Assembly (NCBI RefSeq): GCF_043951855.1
Contig: NZ_JBINJW010000001.1
Span: 186,001-250,000, forward strand
Length of the DNA stretch: 64,000 nt
Reading direction: 5' to 3'
Source of the DNA: Proteiniclasticum sp043951855
GTDB taxonomy: Bacteria; Bacillota; Clostridia; Clostridiales; Clostridiaceae
Within the stretch, counting starts at the first letter, position 1. Each line of letters begins with the position of its first letter. Positions 1 through 8,071 of this stretch are shown here, in pieces. The notes beneath the pieces were generated by a model. That model had not been told where the DNA came from, did no database searches, and saw only the letters and a list, made by a program, of their open reading frames with translations. The position numbers were made by a program, and so were the translations under genes.

Positions 1-546
1 GGTGTCGTGGTTGAAGCGGAACTTGGAATTCTTGCAGGTGTGGAAGATGATGTTCATGCGGAAGAGCATGTATACACAGACCCAGACCAGGCAGTGGAAT
101 TCGTTGAAAGAACAGGAGTAGACTCCCTGGCCATCGCCATCGGTACATCCCATGGTGCATTCAAGTTCGCTGGAGAACCAGATCTGAAGTTCCATATTCT
201 GGAAGAAATCGAAAAGAAAATGCCAGGATTCCCAATTGTTCTTCACGGAGCATCAGCTGTAAGCCAGGATCACATCGCCATGTGCAACGAGTTTGGTGGA
301 AACATCAAGGGCGCACAGGGAATTCCAATGGATATGCTGAGAAAGGCATCTGCTATGGCAGTATGCAAGATCAATATGGACACAGACATCAGACTGGCTA
401 TGACTGCCGCCATCAGAAAAGCTTTCGCTGACAAGCCTGAAGCTTTCGACCCAAGAGGATATCTTGGCGCAGCAAGAAATGAAATCCAGACTCTGGTTGA
501 AAAGAAGATCGAAGAAGTTCTTGGTTCTGAAAACTCCATGAACTAG
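1..546 (+). CDS. fba: Class II fructose-bisphosphate aldolase, 3' part (5' end outside window)
   Basis: This is the C-terminal 181 codons of a zinc-dependent class II aldolase, which splits fructose-1,6-bisphosphate into dihydroxyacetone phosphate and glyceraldehyde-3-phosphate in glycolysis and gluconeogenesis. The reading frame is open to the left edge, so the start and the first zinc-binding part are missing. Two of the family's zinc-histidine motifs are visible, GTSHG and VLHGAS, followed by the phosphate-binding loop around GNIKGAQG and the substrate motif NMDTDIR. The HGAS form (rather than HGGS) and the following ~90 residues resemble the class IIB enzymes typified by Helicobacter. A strong hairpin terminator follows 20 bases after the stop. 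The call is secure from the motifs; the gene symbol is by family. Confidence 0.93.
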   Translation, partial: GVVVEAELGILAGVEDDVHAEEHVYTDPDQAVEFVERTGVDSLAIAIGTSHGAFKFAGEPDLKFHILEEIEKKMPGFPIVLHGASAVSQDHIAMCNEFGGNIKGAQGIPMDMLRKASAMAVCKINMDTDIRLAMTAAIRKAFADKPEAFDPRGYLGAARNEIQTLVEKKIEEVLGSENSMN

Positions 547-562
547 ATAGAATTTCCATCTT

Positions 563-592
563 AAAGGCACTGCTTCTGGCAGTGCCTTTTCC
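563..592 (+). terminator. Intrinsic terminator of the aldolase gene
   Basis: An 11-bp perfect stem (563-573 with 579-589) encloses a 5-base loop and is followed by T residues. It lies just after the aldolase stop and before the convergent MFS gene. The A-rich 5' arm could let it work on the other strand as well. Confidence 0.85.
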
Positions 593-776
593 ATTGCGCA
601 TCATTTTTATGCATACTTTCCTTGCATATTTTCATTTCGAAAACCTGGTCTCCAGATCACACCCAAATTCTGACATGATAAAAGAGATTCGAATGAATCT
701 CTTGCTTTGTCCTGACTCTATTAATTATTCGTTCGATCTGGTGATCTTTTCTCACTCAAACACGTTCCCTGAATCC

Positions 777-2051
777 TTAGGCCACTTCCCTATTCTTTTC
801 CGCATAAACCGGTGCTGGAGAACTGAAGGAAGCGAGGCTTGCAAGGATCGGCAGAATCATGAAGGCAAGGAGCACTTCCCTGTATCCGCCGAAATAGTCA
901 TAGGCTGCGCCGAAAGGAAGGGGTCCTAGGGCTGATCCCAGAACCATGAATGAAACCGCAAGGCCCCTGATCTTTCCCAGATGCTTTCTTCCGAAGTAGT
1001 TAGACCAGAGCATGCCTGTGCTCACCGAGTCAAAGGCCATGAAGGTTCCATGCATGACTGCATAGACCATGAGCACCAGAGTGCCTCCTGCAAAATTCAG
1101 TGTCAGCATGATGATGGCATAGAAGATGAAATTGAATCCCTTCACCAGATTGACCTTTACTTTATCCAGCAGAAATCCTGCAAGAAAAGTCATGGGAATC
1201 TGACTGAAAGCGGTGATGGATAAAATCACTGCACCGAATGCGGAGTCAAATCCTTTTCCGGAGATGATGGAGATCATATGGAAGGTTATACCCGTGTTCA
1301 CGAGGGAAGGCACCATGGTGGCCAGTAGCATCAGCCAGAAGGCACGGGTTCCTTTTGCTTCACTGAGCGTCCAGGAACGCTCTACTTCCTCCTCAGGCAG
1401 AGCATCATGGCTTTCCCTCTCCCTATCTTCAGTATTCTTTCCGATGATGCCATCTGGAAGCATACCGATGTCTTCTGGTCTGTTTTTCACGAAAAAGAAG
1501 GCCACAGGAAGCATAATGAGCACCATAGCCACCGCCCAGAAAATCCAGGCTCTTGAAAGGCCGAAGTTTTCAATGAGATAATTGTTCAGGGGGGGAACAA
1601 GAGCTGAACCTAGAACCCCTCCGATGGAAATCAGTGAAAGCGCTCTCCCCCTCTTCCTTATGAACCACTGTGGAATGAGAACGGAGGGAATGAGACTCAG
1701 GGATCCCTGACCGAACATCCTGATGAAGATGAATCCGAAAAAGATCATCCAGGGCGCTCGGATGGCACTCATCCAGACAAGAACGATCCCGAATAAGAAA
1801 CTGATGAGTACAGCCGATTTTCTATGTCCTCTGCTGTCGATGAGTTTCCCCACAAAGGGCATGGAGAAACCGGAAATCAGTGTGGCGATGGAATAGAAAC
1901 TTGAAATCTGGGATCTGGACCATCCGAACTGCTCTATATAATGATCGATGAAAATCGATACGGAAAACGTCTGTCCCGGTGAGGAAAAAAGCAGCATCAG
2001 TGCTCCTACAAGAACAATTATCCATCCATAATACAGTTTTGATTTCTTCAT
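777..2051 (-). CDS. MFS transporter, oxalate/formate antiporter (OFA)-like family
   Basis: A 424-residue polytopic membrane protein of the major facilitator superfamily. The N-terminus (GWIIV followed by a long hydrophobic helix, then SVSIFIDHYIEQFGWSRSQIS) is typical of OFA-family monocarboxylate carriers, and the MFS loop motif GKLIDSRGHRK follows the second helix. About twelve hydrophobic segments can be counted, with an acidic central loop around residues 195-220. The start was placed at 2051, five codons inside the longest ORF, because GAGGAGAG lies 6-13 bases upstream of that ATG. The substrate is probably a small carboxylate, which is inference from family only. The gene is convergent with the aldolase, and no partner enzyme lies next to it to narrow the substrate. 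Confidence 0.88.
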   Translation of the reverse strand: MKKSKLYYGWIIVLVGALMLLFSSPGQTFSVSIFIDHYIEQFGWSRSQISSFYSIATLISGFSMPFVGKLIDSRGHRKSAVLISFLFGIVLVWMSAIRAPWMIFFGFIFIRMFGQGSLSLIPSVLIPQWFIRKRGRALSLISIGGVLGSALVPPLNNYLIENFGLSRAWIFWAVAMVLIMLPVAFFFVKNRPEDIGMLPDGIIGKNTEDRERESHDALPEEEVERSWTLSEAKGTRAFWLMLLATMVPSLVNTGITFHMISIISGKGFDSAFGAVILSITAFSQIPMTFLAGFLLDKVKVNLVKGFNFIFYAIIMLTLNFAGGTLVLMVYAVMHGTFMAFDSVSTGMLWSNYFGRKHLGKIRGLAVSFMVLGSALGPLPFGAAYDYFGGYREVLLAFMILPILASLASFSSPAPVYAEKNREVA

Positions 2052-2364
2052 GCTTTCTCTCCTCAATCTCTTCGTTTCCTTCTATCAGCTGCATCTATAT
2101 ACTGCAGTAATCCACTGTTCATCCTACCAGAAGTGCACTGGAACATCAATGTTCGTGGCCTGTAATCTGTAATCTGATGACGCTTCCGTGTATCGCTTAT
2201 TTCTGAACATAAGAAAAAGAGCTGAAATCCAGCTCCTTCTCTCATCTCTTCACCATGGTACCTTAAACTGTTCGTACATGGCCTTCTCTTTTGTTCCTTA
2301 CCACTGTAACGTGGCTTATCTTATGCTGTCTTCAGCCTAAGCTGCTTCTCTTTTGTTCGAAGTC
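2052..2364. other. 313-base gap with a leftward hairpin and a direct repeat
   Basis: No gene was found. On the minus strand a short GAGCTG/CAGCTC hairpin followed by five T residues lies at 2214-2235 (see terminator). The 14-mer CTTCTCTTTTGTTC occurs twice, at 2283-2296 and 2345-2358, with a CCAC/GTGG inverted repeat between the copies. The left part should hold the promoter of the MFS gene, but I saw no convincing -35/-10 pair. Confidence 0.5.
2214..2236 (-). terminator. Possible terminator of the small gene at 2365-2559
   Basis: On the minus strand a 6-bp stem (GAGCTG, 5-base loop, CAGCTC) is followed by TTTTT. It is modest in strength and lies about 130 bases after the stop of the 64-residue ORF, so it may instead end a short non-coding RNA. 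Confidence 0.45.
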
Positions 2365-2559
2365 CTATAAACTTCCTGCGGGAAGACTGATCTTCTCCAA
2401 TTTGTGCTTTATATTAAAAAACTCATTTTCTAGAATATTGATCTTCTGTTCAATCAGATTCCTGTTGGTTTCCTTAACTGCAGCACCAAGTTCTTTGGAT
2501 AATATACTCAGCTCCTCGCTGATCGCATAAATCCTCTTTGTAGCATCATATGCATTCAT
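2365..2559 (-). CDS. Small helical protein of unknown function (64 aa)
   Basis: I do not recognise this protein. It is predicted to be almost entirely alpha-helical with heptad-like leucine/isoleucine spacing (for example ISEELSILSKELG and QKINILENEFFNI), so a short coiled coil or helical hairpin is likely. There is no signal peptide or membrane segment. Support for its being real is a GAGGTG ribosome site 8 bases before the ATG, coding-like composition, and the absence of any competing frame. The size and helical character recall small Spo0E-like or SinI-type regulators, but no diagnostic motif of either family is present. Confidence 0.55.
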   Translation of the reverse strand: MNAYDATKRIYAISEELSILSKELGAAVKETNRNLIEQKINILENEFFNIKHKLEKISLPAGSL

Positions 2560-2928
2560 ATTCTACACCTCACTTAATGACATTTTCTTTTAAGGTCCCG
2601 TGGGAGATTTTTTAGATCCGGTACGCCTGTACCTCTTAAAGGAATAAATGTATAATTACTTCAACAGGTTTATCTTTTTCCTGTTACAACTGCATTTTAG
2701 CCCTGGTCATGTAAACAGTCAAGGCCGTTTACATAAGTTTATGACATTAGGTTATGAAACTGTTTCAATACTTCGAAATCGTTACAGTAAAGGTAATCAT
2801 TTTACCTGTTTTTTTCGATTTCACAAGCCTGAAACATCATGAAAAACAAAGAAATCCGGAATACGAAACCAATTGATACACAGATTATGTAATGATTTCA
2901 ATAAAATCTATTTAAGGAGAGATGGAAT
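2560..2928. other. 369-base gap with several inverted repeats
   Basis: No gene was found. The region holds a series of short inverted repeats: GGTAC/GTACC at 2620-2633, GTAAAC/GTTTAC at 2711-2732, the perfect palindrome TGAAAC-T-GTTTCA at 2755-2767, and AGGTAA/TTACCT at 2791-2807 followed by seven T residues. The last looks like a rightward terminator or attenuator ahead of the CYTH gene. The ribosome site of the CYTH gene (AAGGAGAG) closes the region. Confidence 0.5.
2791..2815 (+). terminator. Terminator- or attenuator-like hairpin upstream of the CYTH gene
   Basis: A 6-bp stem AGGTAA/TTACCT with a 5-base loop is followed after one G by seven T residues. No gene precedes it on this strand, so if it is real it ends either a short leader RNA or a transcript reading in from further left. 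Confidence 0.4.
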
Positions 2929-3486
2929 ATGGAACTGGAAGTGAAGATTCTCGATATCAGTATCGACAACATCAGAAAGATCATGAAAGAGAATGGTGCA
3001 GTGCTTGTGAAGAACGAAATGCAGGAGAACTACATTCATGATTTTCCTGACCGAAGACTGCTTAGCAAGAAAGGCTATGCCAGAATACGTGTGGTGAAGG
3101 ACCAGGAGACCGGAGAGGAAACGGTATTCATGACCACAAAGAAGCTTTTATCAAGGGAAGTCTACAAGAAAATGGAAGAGTATGAAACTGTCATCGAAAA
3201 CAAGGAAGCCGGTCTTGGCATCTTCCGTTCCCTAGGTCTGCAGCTCATTGAAAACATCAGAAAATCCCGTGAAAGCTATCAGTATAAAAACACCTTAGTG
3301 GAGATTGATGTCAACGACAAGGCATTTGTTCCTTTTCCCTACCTCGAAGTGGAGAGTCCCACGGAAGAAGAACTGGAAGAAGTGGTTGCACTTCTCGGCT
3401 ACACCATGGAAGACACCTCTTCCTTAAGCATCCATGAAATACTAAAGGAAAGGGGCTTGTCTCCTGAAACGCCGGAAGGTCTGTAA
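2929..3486 (+). CDS. CYTH-domain protein (triphosphate tunnel metalloenzyme family)
   Basis: A 185-residue protein that begins with the CYTH signature ELEVK (the ExExK motif at residues 2-6). That motif binds metal and triphosphate inside the beta-tunnel of adenylate cyclase 2, thiamine triphosphatase and inorganic triphosphatases. Further charged beta-strands follow at the expected places: RIRV near residue 48, TTKK near 68, EEYET near 81 and LVEIDVND near 123. The length fits a single soluble domain with no CHAD extension. Family knowledge favours hydrolysis of inorganic triphosphate or a related triphosphate; the actual substrate cannot be read from the sequence. The start is fixed by AAGGAGAG 8 bases upstream. 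It stands alone just before the leuS T-box. Confidence 0.85.
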   Translation: MELEVKILDISIDNIRKIMKENGAVLVKNEMQENYIHDFPDRRLLSKKGYARIRVVKDQETGEETVFMTTKKLLSREVYKKMEEYETVIENKEAGLGIFRSLGLQLIENIRKSRESYQYKNTLVEIDVNDKAFVPFPYLEVESPTEEELEEVVALLGYTMEDTSSLSIHEILKERGLSPETPEGL

Positions 3487-3500
3487 TTCAGGAAGAACAG

Positions 3501-3529
3501 TTGACTTTTATCTTCTCCCTAGGTATAAT
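3501..3529 (+). promoter_or_regulatory. Sigma-A promoter of the leuS T-box transcript
   Basis: TTGACT at 3501-3506, a 17-base spacer and TATAAT at 3524-3529 make a near-consensus promoter. The predicted start of transcription, near 3536, falls just before the T-box leader. Confidence 0.85.
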
Positions 3530-3535
3530 TTCGAT

Positions 3536-3752
3536 ATATGTGCGATGAACAGAAGTAGTAGCATGGGAAACCATCATAGAGAGTCTCTGGCTGGTGAGAA
3601 GAGATATGGAGATCATGTGAACTCGTCTAGGGAGCATTGGCTTAACAGGCCACGGTATGAACCGTTACATTCAGCCAAAGTGAAGCGTAAGCTTAATTAG
3701 AGTGGTACCACGGATATACTTCGTCTCTTAGTGCAGAGACGAAGTTTTTTTA
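3536..3752 (+). promoter_or_regulatory. T-box leader RNA controlling leuS
   Basis: This leader senses uncharged tRNA-Leu and lets transcription continue into leuS. Visible parts are a long stem I region, a candidate leucine specifier CTC at 3622-3624 within GTGAACTCG, the T-box core AGTGGTACCACGG at 3701-3713, whose ACCA pairs with the tRNA NCCA tail, and a terminator with a 10-bp stem (3718-3727 with 3736-3745) and seven T residues. The core is AGTGGTACCACGG, where the commoner form has GGGTGGTACCGCG. T-box architecture is well established; the specifier codon is my assignment by position and by agreement with the downstream gene. Confidence 0.9.
3718..3751 (+). terminator. T-box terminator ahead of leuS
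   Basis: A perfect 10-bp stem, 8-base loop and run of seven T residues sit 18 bases before the leuS start. It is the default-off half of the T-box switch, and its 5' side competes with the antiterminator formed by the T-box core. Confidence 0.9.
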
Positions 3753-3769
3753 TTTAAAGGAGGAAGAAA

Positions 3770-6208
3770 ATGGCAATTTACGGCAAACACACAGATGAGA
3801 AATGGCAGAAAATCTGGGAAGATTCAGGCGTTTTCAAGTTCAGAGAAGACAAGGACAAAGAAAAACTCTATGTTCTTGAGATGTTCTCCTATCCTTCAGG
3901 GAGCAAGCTTCATGCAGGACACTGGTTCAACTACGGACCCACTGATTCCTGGGCAAGAATGAAGAAAATGCAGGGATACAACGTGTTCCAGCCCATGGGC
4001 TTTGATGCCTTCGGTCTTCCTGCTGAAAACTATGCGATCAAGACAGGCATCCATCCTATGGATTCCACACTGAAGAATATCGAAACCATGGAGGTCCAGC
4101 TGAAGGCCATGGGTGCCATGTTCAACTGGGACCACGAAGTGGTGACCTGTGCACCGGACTATTATAAATGGACACAATGGCTTTTCGTTCAGCTGTATAA
4201 GAATGGCCTGGCTTACAGAAAGAATGCCCCTGTAAACTGGTGCCCAAGCTGTAATACCGTACTTGCTAATGAGCAGGTTCTGGACGGTGCCTGCGAAAGA
4301 TGTGGAACTCCAGTCATCAAGAAAGACCTGACCCAGTGGTTCTTCAGCATCACCAAGTATGCGGATGAGCTTCTGGAAGATCTGGATGGTCTGGACTGGC
4401 CGGAAAAGACCAAATCCATGCAGAGGCACTGGATCGGCAGATCCTACGGCTCCTCCGTGAAATTCAAGGTGGATCAGAAGGATCTGGAATTCGAAGTCTT
4501 CACCACCCGTGTAGATACACTTTACGGAGCATCCTATGTGGTATTCGCTCCTGAGAATTCCATGGTTCCTGCTCTTACAACTGAAGCGCAGAGAGCAGAA
4601 GTGGAAGCCTATATAGAGCAGGCAAAAATGCAGAGCGACATCGACCGTCAGTCCCTGTCCAGGGAAAAGACCGGTGTATTCACAGGTTCCTACGCCGTGA
4701 ATCCCATCAACGGAAGAATTATTCCCATCTGGGTCGGTGACTATGTCCTGAACACCTATGGCACCGGAATCGTCATGGCCGTTCCTGCTCATGATGAAAG
4801 AGACTATGAATTTGCAAAGAAATATGATCTGCCCATCGAAAGAGTCATCGAAGGTGGAGAGGATCTTCCCTATACCGAAATCGGAAAAATGATGAACTCG
4901 GGAGATTTCAACGGACTCATGGGCGAAGAAGCCAAAGAGAAAGTCACCATGTGGCTGGAAGAGAAAAACAGCGGAGCAATGAAAGTCAACTACAGACTGA
5001 GAGACTGGCTGGTATCAAGACAGAGATACTGGGGAGCACCGATTCCTATCGTCTACTGCGATCACTGCGGTGAAGTGGTGGTGGAAGAGAAGGATCTTCC
5101 TGTGACCCTTCCTTATGATGTGGAATTTGCCCCAGACGGCAAGAGCCCTCTGGCAAAAAGCGAGGAATTCTTAAATACCACCTGTCCGAAATGCGGCGGG
5201 CATGCCACAAGAGAAGCGGATACTTTAGACACCTTCGTCTGCTCCTCCTGGTACTATTTAAGATATGTGGACAACAAGAACGAAGAGGAAGCTTTCGATA
5301 AGGACATGATCAACAAGATGCTTCCTGTAGACAAGTATGTGGGCGGACCAGAGCATGCCGTGATGCATCTGCTCTATGCAAGATTTGTCACAAAGGCTTT
5401 AAGAGACATGGGCTTCCTGTCCTTCGACGAACCCTTCAAGTCTCTGACTCATCAGGGACTGATTCTGGGACCAGACGGACAGAAAATGAGTAAATCAAAA
5501 GGCAACACCATTTCTCCGGATGAATACATCAACCAGTACGGCTCTGATGTGTTCAGAATGTATCTCATGTTCGGATTCTCCTACGCAGAGGGTGGCGCCT
5601 GGTCTGATGAAGGCATTCGTTCCGTGGCGAGATTCGTGGACCGAGTGGAAAGAAACTTCCATAACATCAAGGATATCCTGCAGAGCTCCAGCAATACGGA
5701 CGAGCTTCGCAGCGAGGACAAGGATCTTCTTTACTGGAACGCCAACACCATCAAGGGTGTCTCCGAAGATGCGGAGAAGATGCAGTTTAATACCGCCATT
5801 GCAAGGATGATGGAGCTGACCAATGCCCTGACCAAATACATCCCGCTGAAAGCACACAATCACAAGGTCCTGGAAAAGGTCAATGCGGATTTCATCCGCA
5901 TTCTGGCACCATTTGCACCTCATTTCGGAGAAGAGATCTGGCATCTCTTCGGAAATGAAGGATCTGTCTTCGATGAAGCATGGCCAGGTTATGATGAAGC
6001 TGCTCTAGTTAAGGATGAAGTGGAAATCGCCATCCAGATCAACGGCAAGATCAAGGAAAGAATCATGATTCCTTCTACCGCTTCCGATGATGAGATCAGA
6101 GAACTGGCTCTTGCCGATGCCACCATCCGAAAAGAGACAGAAGGAAAGAATATCGTCAAGGTCATCGTCATCAAGGGAAGGCTTGTGAATATCGTAGTCA
6201 AGGGATAA
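3770..6208 (+). CDS. leuS: Leucyl-tRNA synthetase
   Basis: An 812-residue class I synthetase that charges tRNA-Leu, close to the usual bacterial length. The ATP-binding HIGH-type motif appears as HAGH at residues 48-51 (within PSGSKLHAGH), and the second motif KMSKS is at residues 572-576. A zinc-knuckle-like CPSC...CERC pair lies near residues 160-180, followed by the CP1 editing insertion with its threonine-rich region (TTRVDTLYGAS) and the C-terminal anticodon-binding helices. The start is fixed by AAAGGAGG 6 bases upstream. The gene is transcribed alone behind a T-box and ends at a very strong bidirectional terminator. Confidence 0.98.
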   Translation: MAIYGKHTDEKWQKIWEDSGVFKFREDKDKEKLYVLEMFSYPSGSKLHAGHWFNYGPTDSWARMKKMQGYNVFQPMGFDAFGLPAENYAIKTGIHPMDSTLKNIETMEVQLKAMGAMFNWDHEVVTCAPDYYKWTQWLFVQLYKNGLAYRKNAPVNWCPSCNTVLANEQVLDGACERCGTPVIKKDLTQWFFSITKYADELLEDLDGLDWPEKTKSMQRHWIGRSYGSSVKFKVDQKDLEFEVFTTRVDTLYGASYVVFAPENSMVPALTTEAQRAEVEAYIEQAKMQSDIDRQSLSREKTGVFTGSYAVNPINGRIIPIWVGDYVLNTYGTGIVMAVPAHDERDYEFAKKYDLPIERVIEGGEDLPYTEIGKMMNSGDFNGLMGEEAKEKVTMWLEEKNSGAMKVNYRLRDWLVSRQRYWGAPIPIVYCDHCGEVVVEEKDLPVTLPYDVEFAPDGKSPLAKSEEFLNTTCPKCGGHATREADTLDTFVCSSWYYLRYVDNKNEEEAFDKDMINKMLPVDKYVGGPEHAVMHLLYARFVTKALRDMGFLSFDEPFKSLTHQGLILGPDGQKMSKSKGNTISPDEYINQYGSDVFRMYLMFGFSYAEGGAWSDEGIRSVARFVDRVERNFHNIKDILQSSSNTDELRSEDKDLLYWNANTIKGVSEDAEKMQFNTAIARMMELTNALTKYIPLKAHNHKVLEKVNADFIRILAPFAPHFGEEIWHLFGNEGSVFDEAWPGYDEAALVKDEVEIAIQINGKIKERIMIPSTASDDEIRELALADATIRKETEGKNIVKVIVIKGRLVNIVVKG

Positions 6209-6269
6209 TACAGCCGATTCATTCTCAAGAACCAGACAGCACGAGATTACACAATAAAACAACTATATT

Positions 6270-6319
6270 TCTATAAAGAAAGACCACTCAGATTATACTG
6301 AGTGGTCTTTCTTTATAGA
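6270..6319. terminator. Bidirectional terminator between leuS and the SDR gene
   Basis: A perfect 22-bp inverted repeat (6270-6291 with 6298-6319) has a 6-base loop. An A-rich left end and a T-rich right end allow it to stop both leuS and the convergent catabolic operon. Confidence 0.92.
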
Positions 6320-6364
6320 AGCATTCTTTCAGAGGTTTTAGGCCATAACCCTTCCAGAGCGCTT

Positions 6365-7123
6365 TTAGTCCATATGGGATCCGCCGTTGATGTCGATGTC
6401 TTCCCCTGTGATGTAGGATGCTTCTTCAGAAGCAAGGAAAGTGATGGTGGAGGCGATTTCAGCGGTTTCACCTGGTCTGCCCATGGGAATTCCATCAATG
6501 ACCTTCTGCGCCAGTTCTTCAGGCATGGATTTCCAGATGTCTGTGTTTACAAGTCCTGGTGCTACACAGTTTACAGTGATTCCATCCTTCGCCACTTCTC
6601 TTGCCAGATTCTTCGAGAATCCAAGCACCGCAGCTTTGGAAGCGGAGTAATGGGCTCCTCCGAATACTCCGCCACCTCTTTTTCCTGAGACAGAGGATAA
6701 GCTGATGATTCTTCCCCATCCTTTTTCCTTCATAGGCTTCAGTGCAGCCTTGGTTATGAGGAAAAGGCCGAACATGTTCACATTGAAGATTCTCTTCATG
6801 TCCTCAAGGGTCATATCCTCCACTGTGACCTTCTGGGATATTCCTGCATTGTTGATCAGTATATCCAGGCTGCCAAAGGTTTCCAGTGTCTTTTCCACCA
6901 GATTGCTGACGGATTCTTCGCTGGTCACATTCAGAACCACTCCAAGAGCCTTGCCTCCAGTGCTTTCGATTTCTGCGACTACTTCGTCCACACCTTCTTT
7001 TCCCATATCTGCAATGACCACAGAGGCCCCCTGCTTTGACAGTGAAAGTGCGATTTCTCTACCGATTCCTTTTTTGGAACCACTACCAGTGACAACTGCA
7101 ACTTTTCCGTTTAACTCAAACAT
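6365..7123 (-). CDS. SDR-family NAD(P)-dependent oxidoreductase (FabG-like)
   Basis: A 252-residue classical short-chain dehydrogenase. The cofactor motif is TGSGSKKGIG (residues 12-21), the NNAG motif lies near residue 91, and the catalytic Tyr-Lys pair is in YSASK near residue 159, after the serine of SLSSVSG. The C-terminal GGxxxxD-type ending is typical of the family. It is the last gene of the leftward rpiR-TRAP-transketolase operon, so it probably oxidises or reduces the imported polyol, sugar or sugar acid rather than serving in fatty-acid synthesis; that is inference from context. The start has AGGAG 12-16 bases upstream and lies 18 bases after the transketolase stop in the restored frame. 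Confidence 0.9.
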   Translation of the reverse strand: MFELNGKVAVVTGSGSKKGIGREIALSLSKQGASVVIADMGKEGVDEVVAEIESTGGKALGVVLNVTSEESVSNLVEKTLETFGSLDILINNAGISQKVTVEDMTLEDMKRIFNVNMFGLFLITKAALKPMKEKGWGRIISLSSVSGKRGGGVFGGAHYSASKAAVLGFSKNLAREVAKDGITVNCVAPGLVNTDIWKSMPEELAQKVIDGIPMGRPGETAEIASTITFLASEEASYITGEDIDINGGSHMD

Positions 7124-7141
7124 ACTCTTCTTCCTCTCCTT

Positions 7142-8070
7142 CTATAACAGCGATTTCGCCTTGTCCATGATATTCTCCACAGTAATTCCATTTAGTGCCA
7201 GAAGTTCTTCATAAGGTGCGGACTGTCCGAACTGATCCATGACACCGATTCTTATGACCTTGGCTCCGCCTTCTTCCGCGACGACCCAGAAACAGCGCTT
7301 CCCAGACCATTGATGATGTTGTGGTCTTCCACTGTTACAATCTTTCCGACCTTCACAGCCTCCAGCACCGCTTCTCTGTCTAATGGTTTTATGGTATGCA
7401 TATCAAAGAGCTTGACGCTTACACCTTCTTCATTAAGCTTCTTGGCCGCATCCAGTGCCAGATGAACCGTATCACCGTTAGCGATGATTGCTACATCCTC
7501 ACCATCCATAAGTTTCTTGGCCTTGCCGATTTCAAAGGTTTCATCTTCCCCATAGATCACAGGGATGGCATCTCTTGTGAATCTCAGGTACACAGGACCA
7601 TAGACCTTGGCTGCCTGTTCCACAAGCTTTTTGGTTGCATTGAAGTCTGCACCCATGATGACCGTCATATTAGGAAATGTTCTCAGCACCCCCATATCTT
7701 CGATGGCCTGGTGGCTGGCTCCATCATTTGCTGGTGTCAGTCCACCATGGGAGCAGGCGATCTTCACATTGAGATTCGGATAGCAGATGGTCTGACGAAT
7801 CTGCTCCGCCATGCGAAGAGAACCGAAAACCGCATAGGTGGTTACAAATGGAATCTTCCCTGCAGTTGCAAGGCCAGCAGCAAGACCTGCCGCATTCTGC
7901 TCTGCAATACCCACATTCAGGTGCTGCTTAGGCAGCTCCTTGGCAAAAGCTGTGGTCTTACAGGAGTTTCCGATGTCTGCATCAATCACGACGATATTAT
8001 CATTGGCTTTCCCCAGTTTCAGGATTTCTTCTCCAAATCCTTCTCTCGTAGCTCTTCTTGTCACTTCCAT
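7142..8070 (-). pseudogene. Transketolase C-terminal subunit, interrupted by a one-base frameshift
   Basis: The protein carries the pyrimidine-binding and C-terminal domains of a two-chain transketolase, working with the N-terminal subunit encoded one base upstream. The open frame from 8070 runs through the whole pyrimidine-binding domain (including LNVGIAEQNAAG, with the catalytic Glu) but leaves the family sequence after GLGSAV and stops at 7252. Downstream, in another frame, the expected ending is intact: VVAEEGGAKVIRIG, then DQFGQSAPYEELL, stopping at 7142. Adding one base at the GGG run (plus-strand 7285-7287) gives exactly 310 codons, the usual length of this subunit. The loss could be a true mutation, programmed slippage or an assembly error in a G run. 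As written, about 45 C-terminal residues are lost. Confidence 0.88.
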
Positions 8071-8071
8071 T

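Noticed and set aside
3896..4792. 298-codon minus-strand ORF inside leuS
   Set aside because: It is antisense to the catalytic domain of leuS, with no ribosome site and an unnatural residue composition.
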